Origin: Streptomyces albogriseolus
GTDB lineage: Bacteria > Actinomycetota > Actinomycetes > Streptomycetales > Streptomycetaceae
DNA length: 64,000 nt
Assembly (NCBI GenBank): GCA_014650475.1
Contig: BMVA01000002.1
Coordinates: 62,001-126,000 of the forward strand
Direction: 5' to 3'
Shown here one piece after another: positions 29,017 through 42,149 of the stretch; the first letter of the stretch is position 1; every line of letters starts with the position of its first letter. The notes below the pieces were generated by a model. The model made no database searches. It saw only the letters and a list, made by a program, of their open reading frames with translations, and was not told the origin of the DNA. The translations under genes were made by a program, and so were the position numbers.

Positions 29017-31545
29017 TCAGGCCTCCTGGACGCGCAGGGCGCGGGCCAGGTCGTCGAGCCGGTCGGTGAACTGGCGGCGCAGGGCCGGCACGGGGTCGGC
29101 CTTGCGCAGCGTCTTCTCGCCGAGCTTCAGGGTCTCGGCGTCCACGGCGTGGGCGGGGAAGGCCCAGCGTCCGGCGGCCGTGGCGATGGCGGGGCCGCGG
29201 CGCGCGGCGACGGCCACGGCGTCCTTGAAGTAGCGCGCCACGTACGGGCGGACCAGTTCGGCCTGCTCGGGCTGCCAGAAGCCCTGCGCGGTGGCGGTGA
29301 ACAGATAGGCGGACAGGTCGTCGGAGCCGAACATGGCGTCCCAGGCGCGGGCCTTGGCGTCCGGGTCGGGCAGGGCGGCCCGGCAGCGGGCGGCGCCCTC
29401 CTGGCCGGCGGCGCTGGGGTCGCGGCGCAGCTCCTCGGCGACGGCGCTCTCGTCGGCCGCGCCCAGCACGGCGAGCCGGGCGAGGATCCGCCAGCGCAGC
29501 TCCGGGTCCAGCTCGGGCCCGCCGGGGACGGTGCCGTCGGCGAGCCAGGCGGCGATGGTCTCGGGGCGGGCGGCGGCGTCGATGCAGTGGCGCACCGCGA
29601 CCAGGCGCAGGCCCGGGTGGTCGCCGTCCTCGGTGCGGCGGATGAGGGCGCGGCACAGGTCGGTGAGGGTGGCGAGCGCGGCGGGCCGACGGTCAGGGGC
29701 GAGGTAGTGGTCGGCGACCTCTCCGGAGGCGAAGGCGAGGACGCCCTGGACGAGGGCGACGTCGGTCTCCTCGGGCAGATGGGCGGCGGCGGTGGCCAGG
29801 TAGGCGGAGGGGGCCAGGTCGCCGTCGCGGACCATGTCGCGCAGGCTGTTCCAGACGACGGCCCGGGTGAGCGCGTCGGGGACGCCCGACAGGCCGCGCA
29901 GGGCGGTCTCCAGGGAGGTCTCGTCGAGGCGGATCTTCGCGTAGGTCAGGTCCAGGTCGTTGGGGACGACCAGGGCGGGGCGGGTGCCGGGGCGCGGCTC
30001 GGGGGCGGCGGTCCCCGGCACGTCGGTCTCGTAGCGCTCGCGCAGGGTGAGGGTGCGTCCGTCGCTGAGGTCGCGGTCGTAGACCCCGACGGTCACCCGG
30101 TGCGGGCGGCCGCCCTCGCGGTCCAGGGTGAGGGTCCACCGGCCGGGCACCGCGTCGACGGAGGCGGTGAGCGTGTCGACGCCGCTGGTGCGCAGCCAGG
30201 CGTCGGCCCAGGCGTGCACGTCCCGCTCGGTGGCGGAGGCGAGGGAGCCGATGAACTCGGCGAGGCCGGCGTTGCCGAAGCGGTACCGCTCGAAGTGGGT
30301 GTTGATGCCGGCGAGGAAGTCCTTCTCGCCGAGCCAGGCGACGAGCTGACGCAGGGCGGAGGCGCCCTTGGCGTAGGAGATGCCGTCGAAGTTGAGCAGC
30401 GCGGAGGCGGTGTCCTCGACGTGCTCCGGGGCGACGGGGTGGGTGGAGGGCCGCTGGTCGGCGTCGTAGCCCCAGGTCTTGCGGGAGACGCCGAAGTCGG
30501 TCCAGGTGTCGGCGCCGCGCCAGCGGGGCGGCTGTCCGCCGGGGCTCGCGGGAGTGACCTCGTTGAGGGTCTGGTAGCCCATGTACTCGGCGAAGGACTC
30601 GTTCAGCCAGATGTCGTCCCACCAGCGCAGGGTGACGAGGTCGCCGAACCACATGTGGGCCATCTCGTGGGCGACGACCATGGCGCGCCGCTGCCGCTCG
30701 GTGTCGGTGACGGCGGAGCGGTAGACGAACTCGTCGCGGAAGGTGACGAGGCCGGGGTTCTCCATGGCGCCCGCGTTGAACTCGGGCACGAAGGCCTGGT
30801 CGTAGGAGTCGAAGGGGTACGGCTCCTCGAACTTCTCGTGGTAGCGGTCGAAGCAGGCGCGGGTGATCTCGAGCAGCTCCTCGGCGTCCGCCTCCAGGTG
30901 GGGGGCGAGGGAGCGGCGGCAGTGCAGGCCGAACGGCAGGCCGCGGTGCTCGGTGCGCACGGAGTGCCAGGGTCCCGCGGCGACGGCGACCAGGTAGGTG
31001 GAGACGGGCGGGGTGGGCGCGGCCTTCCACACGCCGCCGCCGGTGTGCTCGGTGACGCCGTTGGCGAGGACCGTCCAGTGGTCGGGCGCGGTGACGGTGA
31101 GCTCGAAGACGGCCTTGAGGTCGGGCTGGTCGAAGGCGGCGAAGACGCGCTGCACGTCGTCCAGGAAGAGCTGGGTGTAGACGTAGGTCTCGCCGTCGGT
31201 GGGGTCGGTGAAGCGGTGCATGCCCTCGCCGGTGCGGGAGTAGCGCATGCGCGCGTCGACCAGCAGCTCGTGCTCGCCGGCGGTGAGGTTCTTCAGCGGG
31301 AGCCGGCCGTCGTCGAGCAGGGCGGGGTCCAGGGGCTGTCCGTCGAGCGTGACGGAGCGCAGCTCGGCGGGCTTGATCTCGACGAAGGTGTCCGCGTCCG
31401 CGCGGGCGCCGAACCTGATGAGGGTGCGGGAGTCGAACGTCTCGTCCCCGGCGGTCAGATCGAGGGCGATCGTGTAGCGGTGGACGTCGATGAGCTGTGC
31501 TCGGTTCTGCGCTTCGTCGCGCGTCAGTACGGACATGCACGCCAT
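29017..31545 (-). CDS. pepN: Aminopeptidase N (M1 zinc metallopeptidase)
   Basis: A cytosolic M1 aminopeptidase of 842 residues. The substrate-recognition motif GAMEN is followed by the zinc site HEMAH near residue 293 and the third ligand in WLNESFAEY, about 20 residues later. The C-terminal half is the ERAP1-like helical domain. The length fits the actinobacterial PepN type. ATG 31545 has AGG about 5 nt upstream; ATG 31536 (MSVLTRDEAQ) is the alternative and matches many family N-termini. It removes N-terminal amino acids from peptides, completing proteasome or protease products. The gene converges on the nucleotidase. Confidence 0.94.
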   Translation of the reverse strand: MACMSVLTRDEAQNRAQLIDVHRYTIALDLTAGDETFDSRTLIRFGARADADTFVEIKPAELRSVTLDGQPLDPALLDDGRLPLKNLTAGEHELLVDARMRYSRTGEGMHRFTDPTDGETYVYTQLFLDDVQRVFAAFDQPDLKAVFELTVTAPDHWTVLANGVTEHTGGGVWKAAPTPPVSTYLVAVAAGPWHSVRTEHRGLPFGLHCRRSLAPHLEADAEELLEITRACFDRYHEKFEEPYPFDSYDQAFVPEFNAGAMENPGLVTFRDEFVYRSAVTDTERQRRAMVVAHEMAHMWFGDLVTLRWWDDIWLNESFAEYMGYQTLNEVTPASPGGQPPRWRGADTWTDFGVSRKTWGYDADQRPSTHPVAPEHVEDTASALLNFDGISYAKGASALRQLVAWLGEKDFLAGINTHFERYRFGNAGLAEFIGSLASATERDVHAWADAWLRTSGVDTLTASVDAVPGRWTLTLDREGGRPHRVTVGVYDRDLSDGRTLTLRERYETDVPGTAAPEPRPGTRPALVVPNDLDLTYAKIRLDETSLETALRGLSGVPDALTRAVVWNSLRDMVRDGDLAPSAYLATAAAHLPEETDVALVQGVLAFASGEVADHYLAPDRRPAALATLTDLCRALIRRTEDGDHPGLRLVAVRHCIDAAARPETIAAWLADGTVPGGPELDPELRWRILARLAVLGAADESAVAEELRRDPSAAGQEGAARCRAALPDPDAKARAWDAMFGSDDLSAYLFTATAQGFWQPEQAELVRPYVARYFKDAVAVAARRGPAIATAAGRWAFPAHAVDAETLKLGEKTLRKADPVPALRRQFTDRLDDLARALRVQEA

Positions 31546-31593
31546 GCTGCCTGATGGCGTCGGCGCGGCACAGAGGAGGATGGGGTACGCGGC

Positions 31594-32136
31594 CTATGTC
31601 CGGTCCCCGCCGAGCCCCGCGGTGTGCGCCCCCGGAGGCCGTGCGGGGGGCACGTGCGCGTGCGGCGGGGGCGGCGCGGGGCGGGCGGCGGGGGCGCCGG
31701 CCGCGTCGAGCCGGGCGCGCAGGGAGCGCACCTCGGCCTCCAGGGCGAGCCTGTGCTGGTGGGTGTCGTGGAGGTGGCGCACCTTGGTGCGCAGCGCCCA
31801 GGGGTCGACGGGGGTGGTGACGAGGTCGGCCACGCCGAGGCGGTAGGCGGCGGCGCCGAGCCGGTGGTCGCGGGCGAAGCCGGTGAGCAGGACGACGGGT
31901 ATGTGCCGGGTCTGCTCCAGGCGGCGCATCCAGCGCACGACGTCGAGGCCGCCGGCGCCGGGCATGTGGACGTCGAGCAGGAGCACGCCGACGTTGCCGC
32001 GCAGCAGCTGCTTGAGCGCCTCGTCGCCGCTGGTGGCCCGGCCCAGCGGCTGTCCGAGCGGGGCCAGGGCGCTCTCCAGGGCGAACAGCGTGTCCTCGTG
32101 GTCGTCGACGAGGAGGATGCGGGCGGTGGGCGGCAT
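31594..32136 (-). CDS. Orphan receiver-domain protein lacking the conserved lysine
   Basis: A 180-residue protein with a single receiver domain (residues ~5-120) and no DNA-binding output. The acidic pair D11/D12, phospho-acceptor D55 in LLLDVHMPG and T85 are present, but the invariant Lys before the cis-proline is replaced by Thr108 (VTTPVDPW). After the receiver come a short coiled-coil-prone helix (HRLALEAEVRSLRARLDA) and a Pro/Ala/His-rich tail. ATG 32136 has AAGGA at a 9-nt spacing. Loss of the Lys usually weakens phosphorylation-driven switching, so it may act as a phosphate sink or a phosphorylation-independent partner. No kinase is adjacent. Confidence 0.8.
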   Translation of the reverse strand: MPPTARILLVDDHEDTLFALESALAPLGQPLGRATSGDEALKQLLRGNVGVLLLDVHMPGAGGLDVVRWMRRLEQTRHIPVVLLTGFARDHRLGAAAYRLGVADLVTTPVDPWALRTKVRHLHDTHQHRLALEAEVRSLRARLDAAGAPAARPAPPPPHAHVPPARPPGAHTAGLGGDRT

Positions 32137-32295
32137 GGCGCACGTCCTTCCTCGTCAGGGCCGGACGGGGGGTCCGGGCGCTGACGGACGGTGCTCGTGG
32201 GCCGACAACGCGTGCACAGCGAGCATGCACCGCGCGGGCCGCCCTGTCACTCCCCGCCGCGCCCCGGGCCCGCCCCCGACCCGCTCACGACCCGC

Positions 32296-32634
32296 TCACG
32301 ACGCGGCGCCCGCGGTGTCGTCCGCGATGCGCTCGTGGTGGCGGATCACCTCGGCGATGATGAACGTCAGGAACTTCTCCGCGAAGGCCGGGTCGAGCTT
32401 GGCGCTCTCGGCGAGGGCGCGCAGCCGGGCGATCTGGCGGGCCTCACGCCCCGGGTCGGCGGGCGGCAGCCGGTGCTCGGCCTTGAGCCGGCCGACCTGC
32501 TGGGTGCACTTGAAGCGCTCGGCGAGCATGTGGACGACGGCCGCGTCGATGTTGTCGATGCTGTCGCGCAGACGGGTCAGTTCCTCGAGGACCGCGGGGT
32601 CGGTGCCGGGAGTGGCGGCGTTGCTGGTGGTCAT
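32296..32634 (-). CDS. Chorismate mutase (AroQ type)
   Basis: A 112-residue all-helical chorismate mutase, converting chorismate to prephenate for phenylalanine and tyrosine. The first helix has LRDSIDNIDAAVVHMLAERF with the active-site Arg, the second GRLKAEHRLPPAD with the catalytic Lys, and the last helix FLTFIIAEVIRHHE. It is monofunctional, with no prephenate dehydratase or dehydrogenase domain and no signal peptide, so it is cytosolic. In actinobacteria such short enzymes are often activated by DAHP synthase. It draws on the same chorismate pool as trpE further right in the window. It stands alone between divergent neighbours. Confidence 0.92.
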   Translation of the reverse strand: MTTSNAATPGTDPAVLEELTRLRDSIDNIDAAVVHMLAERFKCTQQVGRLKAEHRLPPADPGREARQIARLRALAESAKLDPAFAEKFLTFIIAEVIRHHERIADDTAGAAS

Positions 32635-32719
32635 GGCGGCTCAGCCTACGGCGGGGCGGACCCGCGGCGGGGGCACGGCCCGTACAGTGGACGGTGTCCA
32701 GGCGCGGCGGGGGTGCGAC

Positions 32720-33619
32720 GTGGCGAACGGCGGACCGGTGGAGCACGGTTATCCGCATCTGCGGACGGTGCGGGAGTCGGTCACGGCGCTGTACCGGCGG
32801 CTGTCGTACGACACGGTGCGCACCTTCTCGGCGAGCGTGGCGCCGGCCGACGTGGCGTTCGCGGACGTGGACGACCTGCATCTGGGGGCGCAGCGGGTGG
32901 CGCGTGAGATGGTGGCGCACTACCGGCTGCCGGACGCGCGGCTGATCGTCGGGTTCCGTGAGATGACGCATGCGGCGAACGTCGAACTGACGGCGGGCCC
33001 GGAGTACTTCGTCGAGCTGAACGACCGGTTCCGGGACCATCGGCGGGACATCGGGGCGGCGCTGGCGCACGAGGTGGCGCACGTGTACCTGCACCGGCTG
33101 GGGCTGTCGTTCCCGTCGACGCGGGAGAACGAGATCCTCACGGACACGGCGGCGGCGTACCTCGGGGCGGGGTGGCTGCTGCTGGACGCGTTCCGGGAGG
33201 ACCGGGACTCGTCGCAGAAGCTCGGATATCTCACGCCGGAGGAGTTCGGGTACGTGCTGGCGAAGCGGGCGCTGCTGTTCGGCGAGGACCCGTCGGTGTG
33301 GTTCACCAGTCCGCAGGCGTACACGGCGTACCGCGAGGGGCTGGCGCTGGCGCGGCGGGACGCGGAGCAGCCGCCGTTGCGCGCGGCGGGGTGGGCCGGA
33401 CGGCGCCGGTACGCGCGGGACCGGCGGCACGCGCAGGGGGACGCGGAGGCGCCGGAGGCGGGGCGGGAGACGGTCTACCGGTTCTCGGCGGACGATCACG
33501 GCCCGCTGCGGGTGTCGTTCCCCTGTCCCACCTGCCACCAGCGGATCAGGGTGCCGGTGGCCGGGCGGGTGCGGGCGCGGTGCGGTCTGTGCCGGTCCGT
33601 GCTGGAGTGCGACACCTGA
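32720..33619 (+). CDS. Zinc metallopeptidase-like protein (HEVAH) with C-terminal zinc ribbon
   Basis: A 299-residue soluble protein of unknown substrate. A gluzincin-like HEVAH motif at residues 117-121 is followed by ENEILTD (about 136-142), which could give the third ligand. A central helical part follows, and the C-terminus has two Cys pairs (CPTC, CGLC) arranged as a zinc ribbon. No signal peptide is visible. GTG 32720 is chosen because the conserved region starts soon after and a G-rich stretch precedes it; a GTG at 32687 is possible. It lies 85 nt from the divergent chorismate mutase gene. The peptidase activity is inferred from the motif alone. Confidence 0.75.
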   Translation: MANGGPVEHGYPHLRTVRESVTALYRRLSYDTVRTFSASVAPADVAFADVDDLHLGAQRVAREMVAHYRLPDARLIVGFREMTHAANVELTAGPEYFVELNDRFRDHRRDIGAALAHEVAHVYLHRLGLSFPSTRENEILTDTAAAYLGAGWLLLDAFREDRDSSQKLGYLTPEEFGYVLAKRALLFGEDPSVWFTSPQAYTAYREGLALARRDAEQPPLRAAGWAGRRRYARDRRHAQGDAEAPEAGRETVYRFSADDHGPLRVSFPCPTCHQRIRVPVAGRVRARCGLCRSVLECDT

Positions 33620-33785
33620 CGGCCGGCTCCCGCGCACCACCTTCCACGGCCGGCACAAGGACGGCATTTCACCCCGGCGCTCGCCCATGTCCCAGGTGTT
33701 CGCTATTTTGTTCGCCGCTGTCGTTCTGTGCGCCGCCGTCCCCCGCCGGCCGTTTTCGTTCCGACCCCCGCCGAGGAGCCGGCCT

Positions 33786-34712
33786 GTGGAGCCCGAGTCC
33801 GCCGTCACCACCTGCTACCGCCATCCGCGGGTGGAGTGCCGTGTGCGCTGCGTCCGCTGCGAGCGGTACATCTGCCCCGACTGCATGCGCGAGGCCGCCG
33901 TGGGCCACCAGTGCCCCGACTGCGTGCGGGAGGGCGCCCGGTCGGTGCGCCAGGCGCGCACCCTGGTGGGCGGCCGGGTCTCCGTGGTGCCCGTCGTGAC
34001 GTACGCGCTGATCGCCCTCAACGTGCTGGCGTACCTGGCGGAGGTGGTCCGGCCGGAGGTCGTGGACCGGTTCGCGATGGTGGGCGCGGGGCTGCTCGGC
34101 CCGGACGGCGGCCACTACGTGTGGACGCAGCCGTACCCGGCGGACTTCACCCCGGAGGGGGTCGCGGGCGGCGAGTGGTACCGGCTGCTGACCGGCGCCT
34201 TCCTGCATCTGCCCCCCACCGAGGGGACGTTCGGCGTCCTCCACGTGGTGATGAACATGGCGCTGCTGTGGAACCTGGGCCGGGTGGTCGAGCCGATGCT
34301 CGGCCGGGTCCACCACCTCGCCCTGTATCTGCTGTCGGCGCTGGGCGGTTCGGTGCTGGTGCTGCTGCTCGCGCCCTCGGTCCCCACGGTCGGCGCCTCC
34401 GGCGCGCTGTTCGGGGTCGGGGCCGCCTACTACGTCGTGTCCCGGCGGGTGGGCGCCGACATGCGCAGGGTGAACCGCTTCATGACCGGGCTGCTGCTGT
34501 GGCTGGTGGTCTCCGCGGTCTTCACCTCGTGGCAGGGCCACCTGGGCGGTCTGCTGACCGGCGGGCTGGTGGCGCTCGCGTTCGCCTGGGCGCCGCGCGA
34601 CGGACGCCGGGTGTGGGTGCAGGCCGGCGCGTGCGCGGGGCTGGTGGTGCTGCTCGCCGTCCTGGCGGTGGCCAAGGTGTCGGAACTGACAGGTGGAGGG
34701 ATCCCCCAGTGA
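33786..34712 (+). CDS. Rhomboid family intramembrane serine protease with N-terminal zinc finger
   Basis: A polytopic membrane protease of 308 residues. The N-terminal ~46 residues form a B-box-like zinc-binding module with Cys/His pairs (CYRHP, CVRC, CPDC, CPDC). The rhomboid domain follows with the catalytic Ser205 in GASGALFG and His252 in WQGHLGG. The oxyanion-side Asn is within VVMNMALLWNLG. About six or seven hydrophobic helices are visible. GTG 33786 has GAGGAG 8 nt upstream; an in-frame extension to 33687 lacks this. Its TGA overlaps the GTG of the chitosanase gene, so the two are translationally coupled. Natural substrates are unknown. Confidence 0.9.
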   Translation: MEPESAVTTCYRHPRVECRVRCVRCERYICPDCMREAAVGHQCPDCVREGARSVRQARTLVGGRVSVVPVVTYALIALNVLAYLAEVVRPEVVDRFAMVGAGLLGPDGGHYVWTQPYPADFTPEGVAGGEWYRLLTGAFLHLPPTEGTFGVLHVVMNMALLWNLGRVVEPMLGRVHHLALYLLSALGGSVLVLLLAPSVPTVGASGALFGVGAAYYVVSRRVGADMRRVNRFMTGLLLWLVVSAVFTSWQGHLGGLLTGGLVALAFAWAPRDGRRVWVQAGACAGLVVLLAVLAVAKVSELTGGGIPQ

Positions 34713-35623
34713 AACGTGCCGGTGTGCTCTTCCTCGCGGGCGTCCCCGTGATCGCCACGGCGGTGTACTTCGTCCTGCCGTCGGGAGCCGCCGACGCCCC
34801 GGCCGCCCCGTCCTCGGTCAGCGCGCAGTCCTCCCGCGACGACGCCAAGGACCGGGCCGAACAGGACCACGAACGGCAGCGGGAGAAGGACGACGAGATC
34901 ATCGCCTCCCTGCCGCCCGGCCTCGCCGCCCCCGCCAAGAGGGACCTGGCCCACCGGCTGGTGTCGAGCGCCGAGCACTCCACCACCGACTGGCGCTCCA
35001 CCTACGGGATCATCGAGGACCGGGACGACGACTGCGGCTACACCGCGGGCATCATCGGCTTCTGCACCGGCACCCACGACCTGCTGACCCTGGTCGAGCA
35101 CTACACCGAGAGCCGCCCGGACAACGGCCTCGCGCGCTATCTGCCCGCCCTGCGGAAGGTCGACGGCACCGACTCCCACGAAGGGCTGGACCCCGGCTTC
35201 ACCGACGCGTGGAAGGCGGAGTCGGAGGTGCCGGAGTTCCGCGCCGCCCAGGAGGAGGAGCGCGACCGCGTCTACTTCGAGCCGGCGGTCCGCCTCGCCA
35301 AGCTGGACGGCCTGGGCACCCTGGGCCAGTTCGTGTACTACGACGCGATGGTCTTCCACGGCACCGGCACCGACGAGAACGGCTTCTACGCCCTGCGCGA
35401 GCGCGTCCTGGAACGGGCCGGGACGCCCGCCGCGGGCGGCTCGGAGAAGGCGTACCTGGACGCCTTCCTCGACGTCCGCCGCGCCACCATGCTCGCCCGC
35501 TACCCGGACCGCGACACCTCCCGCATCGACACCGCGCAGCGGCGCTTCCTCCAGGCCGGGAACCTGGACCTGGACACGCCGCTGACCTGGGAGATGTACG
35601 GGGACTCCTACACCCTGTCCTGA
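34709..35623 (+). CDS. csnB: GH46 chitosanase
   Basis: An endo-chitosanase of glycoside hydrolase family 46, 304 residues, that cleaves chitosan outside the cell. The N-terminus has one hydrophobic segment (about residues 5-24) and then a charged linker to ~75. The catalytic domain matches the Streptomyces N174 enzyme closely: Glu89 in SSAEH corresponds to the general acid E22 and Asp107 to the general base D40, with the following GYTAGIIGFCTGTHD. The hydrophobic N-terminus may be a cleaved signal or a membrane anchor. GTG 34709 overlaps the rhomboid stop (GTGA) and has GGAGG 8 nt upstream. The symbol follows my memory of the S. coelicolor locus. Confidence 0.92.
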   Translation: MKRAGVLFLAGVPVIATAVYFVLPSGAADAPAAPSSVSAQSSRDDAKDRAEQDHERQREKDDEIIASLPPGLAAPAKRDLAHRLVSSAEHSTTDWRSTYGIIEDRDDDCGYTAGIIGFCTGTHDLLTLVEHYTESRPDNGLARYLPALRKVDGTDSHEGLDPGFTDAWKAESEVPEFRAAQEEERDRVYFEPAVRLAKLDGLGTLGQFVYYDAMVFHGTGTDENGFYALRERVLERAGTPAAGGSEKAYLDAFLDVRRATMLARYPDRDTSRIDTAQRRFLQAGNLDLDTPLTWEMYGDSYTLS

Positions 35624-35630
35624 ACATGGT

Positions 35631-35679
35631 GCGGCGCCTGCCCAGTCGGTCCGGTCGGGGACTGGCGGGCAGGCGCCGC
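35631..35679. terminator. Terminator between the chitosanase gene and gltD
   Basis: A perfect 13-bp outer stem GCGGCGCCTGCCC/GGGCAGGCGCCGC with partial inner pairing starts 7 nt after the chitosanase stop. The gltD stop converges from 35720, so it can serve both. Confidence 0.85.
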
Positions 35680-35719
35680 GGTGTTCCGCACGCCGTTGTA
35701 CGGGACGTTCTCGGGGGTG

Positions 35720-37175
35720 TCAGACCGCCAGGGCGCGGTCCGTCGGGCGGATCGGGGCGGGCAGGGCGCTCGCCCCGGTCAGGTACCGGTCGCAGCCGCG
35801 GGCGGCCGAGCGGCCCTCGGCGATCGCCCACACGATGAGCGACTGGCCGCGGCCGGCGTCACCGGCCACGAACACGCCGGGCACGTTGGTCTGGAAGTCG
35901 GCGTCGCGGGCGATGTTGCCGCGCGCGTCCAGCTCCAGGCCGAACTGCTCGACCAGGCCGTTCTCCCGGTCGGTGCCGGTGAAGCCCATGGCGAGGGTCA
36001 CCAGCTGCGCGGGGATCTTGCGCTCGGTGCCCGGCTTCTGCGTCAGCTTGCCGTCGACGAACTCCACCTCGGTCATGTGCAGCCACTGGACGTTGCCGTC
36101 CTCGTCGCCCTCGAAGTGGGTGGTGGAGACGGAGTAGATCCGCTCGCCGCCCTCCTCGTGCGCGCTGGTGACCTTGTACAGCATGGGGAACGTCGGCCAG
36201 GGCTGGGCGACCGGGTCCCGCTCGTCGTTCGGGCGGGGCATGATCTCCAGCTGGGTGACGGACGCGGCGCCCTGGCGGTGGGCGGTGCCCACGCAGTCGG
36301 CGCCGGTGTCGCCGCCGCCGATCACGACGACGTGCTTGCCCTCGGCGGTGATCGGCGGGGAGACGTAGTCGCCCTCCTGCACCTTGTTCGCCAGCGGCAG
36401 GTACTCCATGGCCTGGTGGATGCCCTTGAGCTCCCGGCCCGGCACCGGCAGGTCGCGCGCGGTCGTGGCGCCGACGGCGAGGACCACGGCGTCGTACCGC
36501 TTGCGCAGCGCGGTGGCGGGCATGTCGCGGCCGATCTCGATGCCGGTGCGGAACTTGGTGCCCTCCGCGCGCATCTGCTCGATGCGGCGGTTGATGTGCC
36601 GCTTCTCCATCTTGAACTCGGGGATGCCGTACCGGAGGAGGCCTCCGATGCGGTCCGCGCGCTCGTAGACGGCGACGGTGTGGCCGGCCCGGGTCAGCTG
36701 CTGGGCGGCGGCCAGGCCCGCGGGTCCCGAGCCGACCACCGCGACGGTCTTGCCGGACAGGCGCTCGGGGATCTGCGGCGCGACGTCGCCGGAGTCCCAC
36801 GCCTTGTCGATGATCGAGACCTCGACGTTCTTGATGGTGACCGGCGGCTGGTTGATGCCGAGCACGCACGCCGACTCGCACGGGGCGGGGCACAGCCGCC
36901 CGGTGAACTCGGGGAAGTTGTTCGTGGCGTGCAGCCGGTCGCTCGCCGCGCCCCAGTCCTCGCGGTAGGCGTAGTCGTTCCACTCGGGGATGAGGTTCCC
37001 GAGCGGACAGCCGTTGTGACAGAACGGGATGCCGCAGTCCATGCAGCGGCCGGCCTGCTTGCTGATGATGGGCAGCAGGGAGCCGGGGACGTAGACCTCG
37101 TTCCAGTCCTTCGTGCGCTCCTCGACCGGACGGGACGCGGCGACCTCGCGGCCGTGGTTCAGAAAGCCCTTCGGG

Positions 37176-37183
<8 letters not shown>
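35720..37183 (-). CDS. gltD: Glutamate synthase (NADPH) small subunit
   Basis: The beta subunit passes electrons from NADPH through FAD to the large subunit. It has 487 residues. N-terminal Cys clusters for the Fe-S centres are [14 protein letters not shown] and CPAPCESAC. The FAD-binding GxGxxG is [12 protein letters not shown] and the NADPH-binding motif [11 protein letters not shown], with the C-terminal [18 protein letters not shown] closing the FAD site. Its ATG overlaps the end of gltB by 8 nt, so the subunits are made in a coupled fashion. Confidence 0.97.
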
Positions 37184-41780
<4,597 letters not shown>

Positions 41781-42149
41781 CGGCTCTCCCGTCGTCGTCA
41801 ATTGGCATTTGTGCAAGTGCCGAGGGACGACGTTGGCCCTCTGCGTGGCTAAATTTCGTGCAGGTTACATGATGGAACGACTCTCGGGAACCGGGATAAT
41901 CCGTTCCAGCATGCGGACATCGACCGGGTCGCGGCGGGGTTCCGCGCCCTGCGGCGGAGGCTATGGGGGACCGGTCCGGACAGATCGGTGTCCGTCGGCC
42001 CGATGGCGGGAAGAGGACACGTGGCCTCCGCCGCCGAGCACGCCGTCGGCCTCGTTGCCTGCAGCGCGTACGGCTCATGCCCGCTGGTCACACATCCGAA
42101 ACCAGCAAGTAATGATTGTTTATGCGATGCTCCGCATAGACGCAAGGGG
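41781..42149 (-). other. gltB upstream region
   Basis: This 369-nt gap lies between two minus-strand genes, the VIT1-type transporter gene and gltB. It holds the candidate GlnR site (41853-41868) and a 6-bp hairpin TATGCG/CGCATA (42121-42138) that may terminate the transporter transcript. The rest shows no gene. I could not place the gltB -10/-35 with confidence. Confidence 0.5.
41853..41868 (-). promoter_or_regulatory. Candidate GlnR-binding box upstream of gltB
   Basis: On the minus strand GTAAC, six bases, GAAAT matches the actinobacterial GlnR half-site pattern gTnAc-n6-GaAAc with one deviation at the last base. It stands 73-88 nt before the gltB start, a normal promoter position. GlnR control of nitrogen assimilation is known in Streptomyces. 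Control of this gltB is inferred. Confidence 0.5.
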
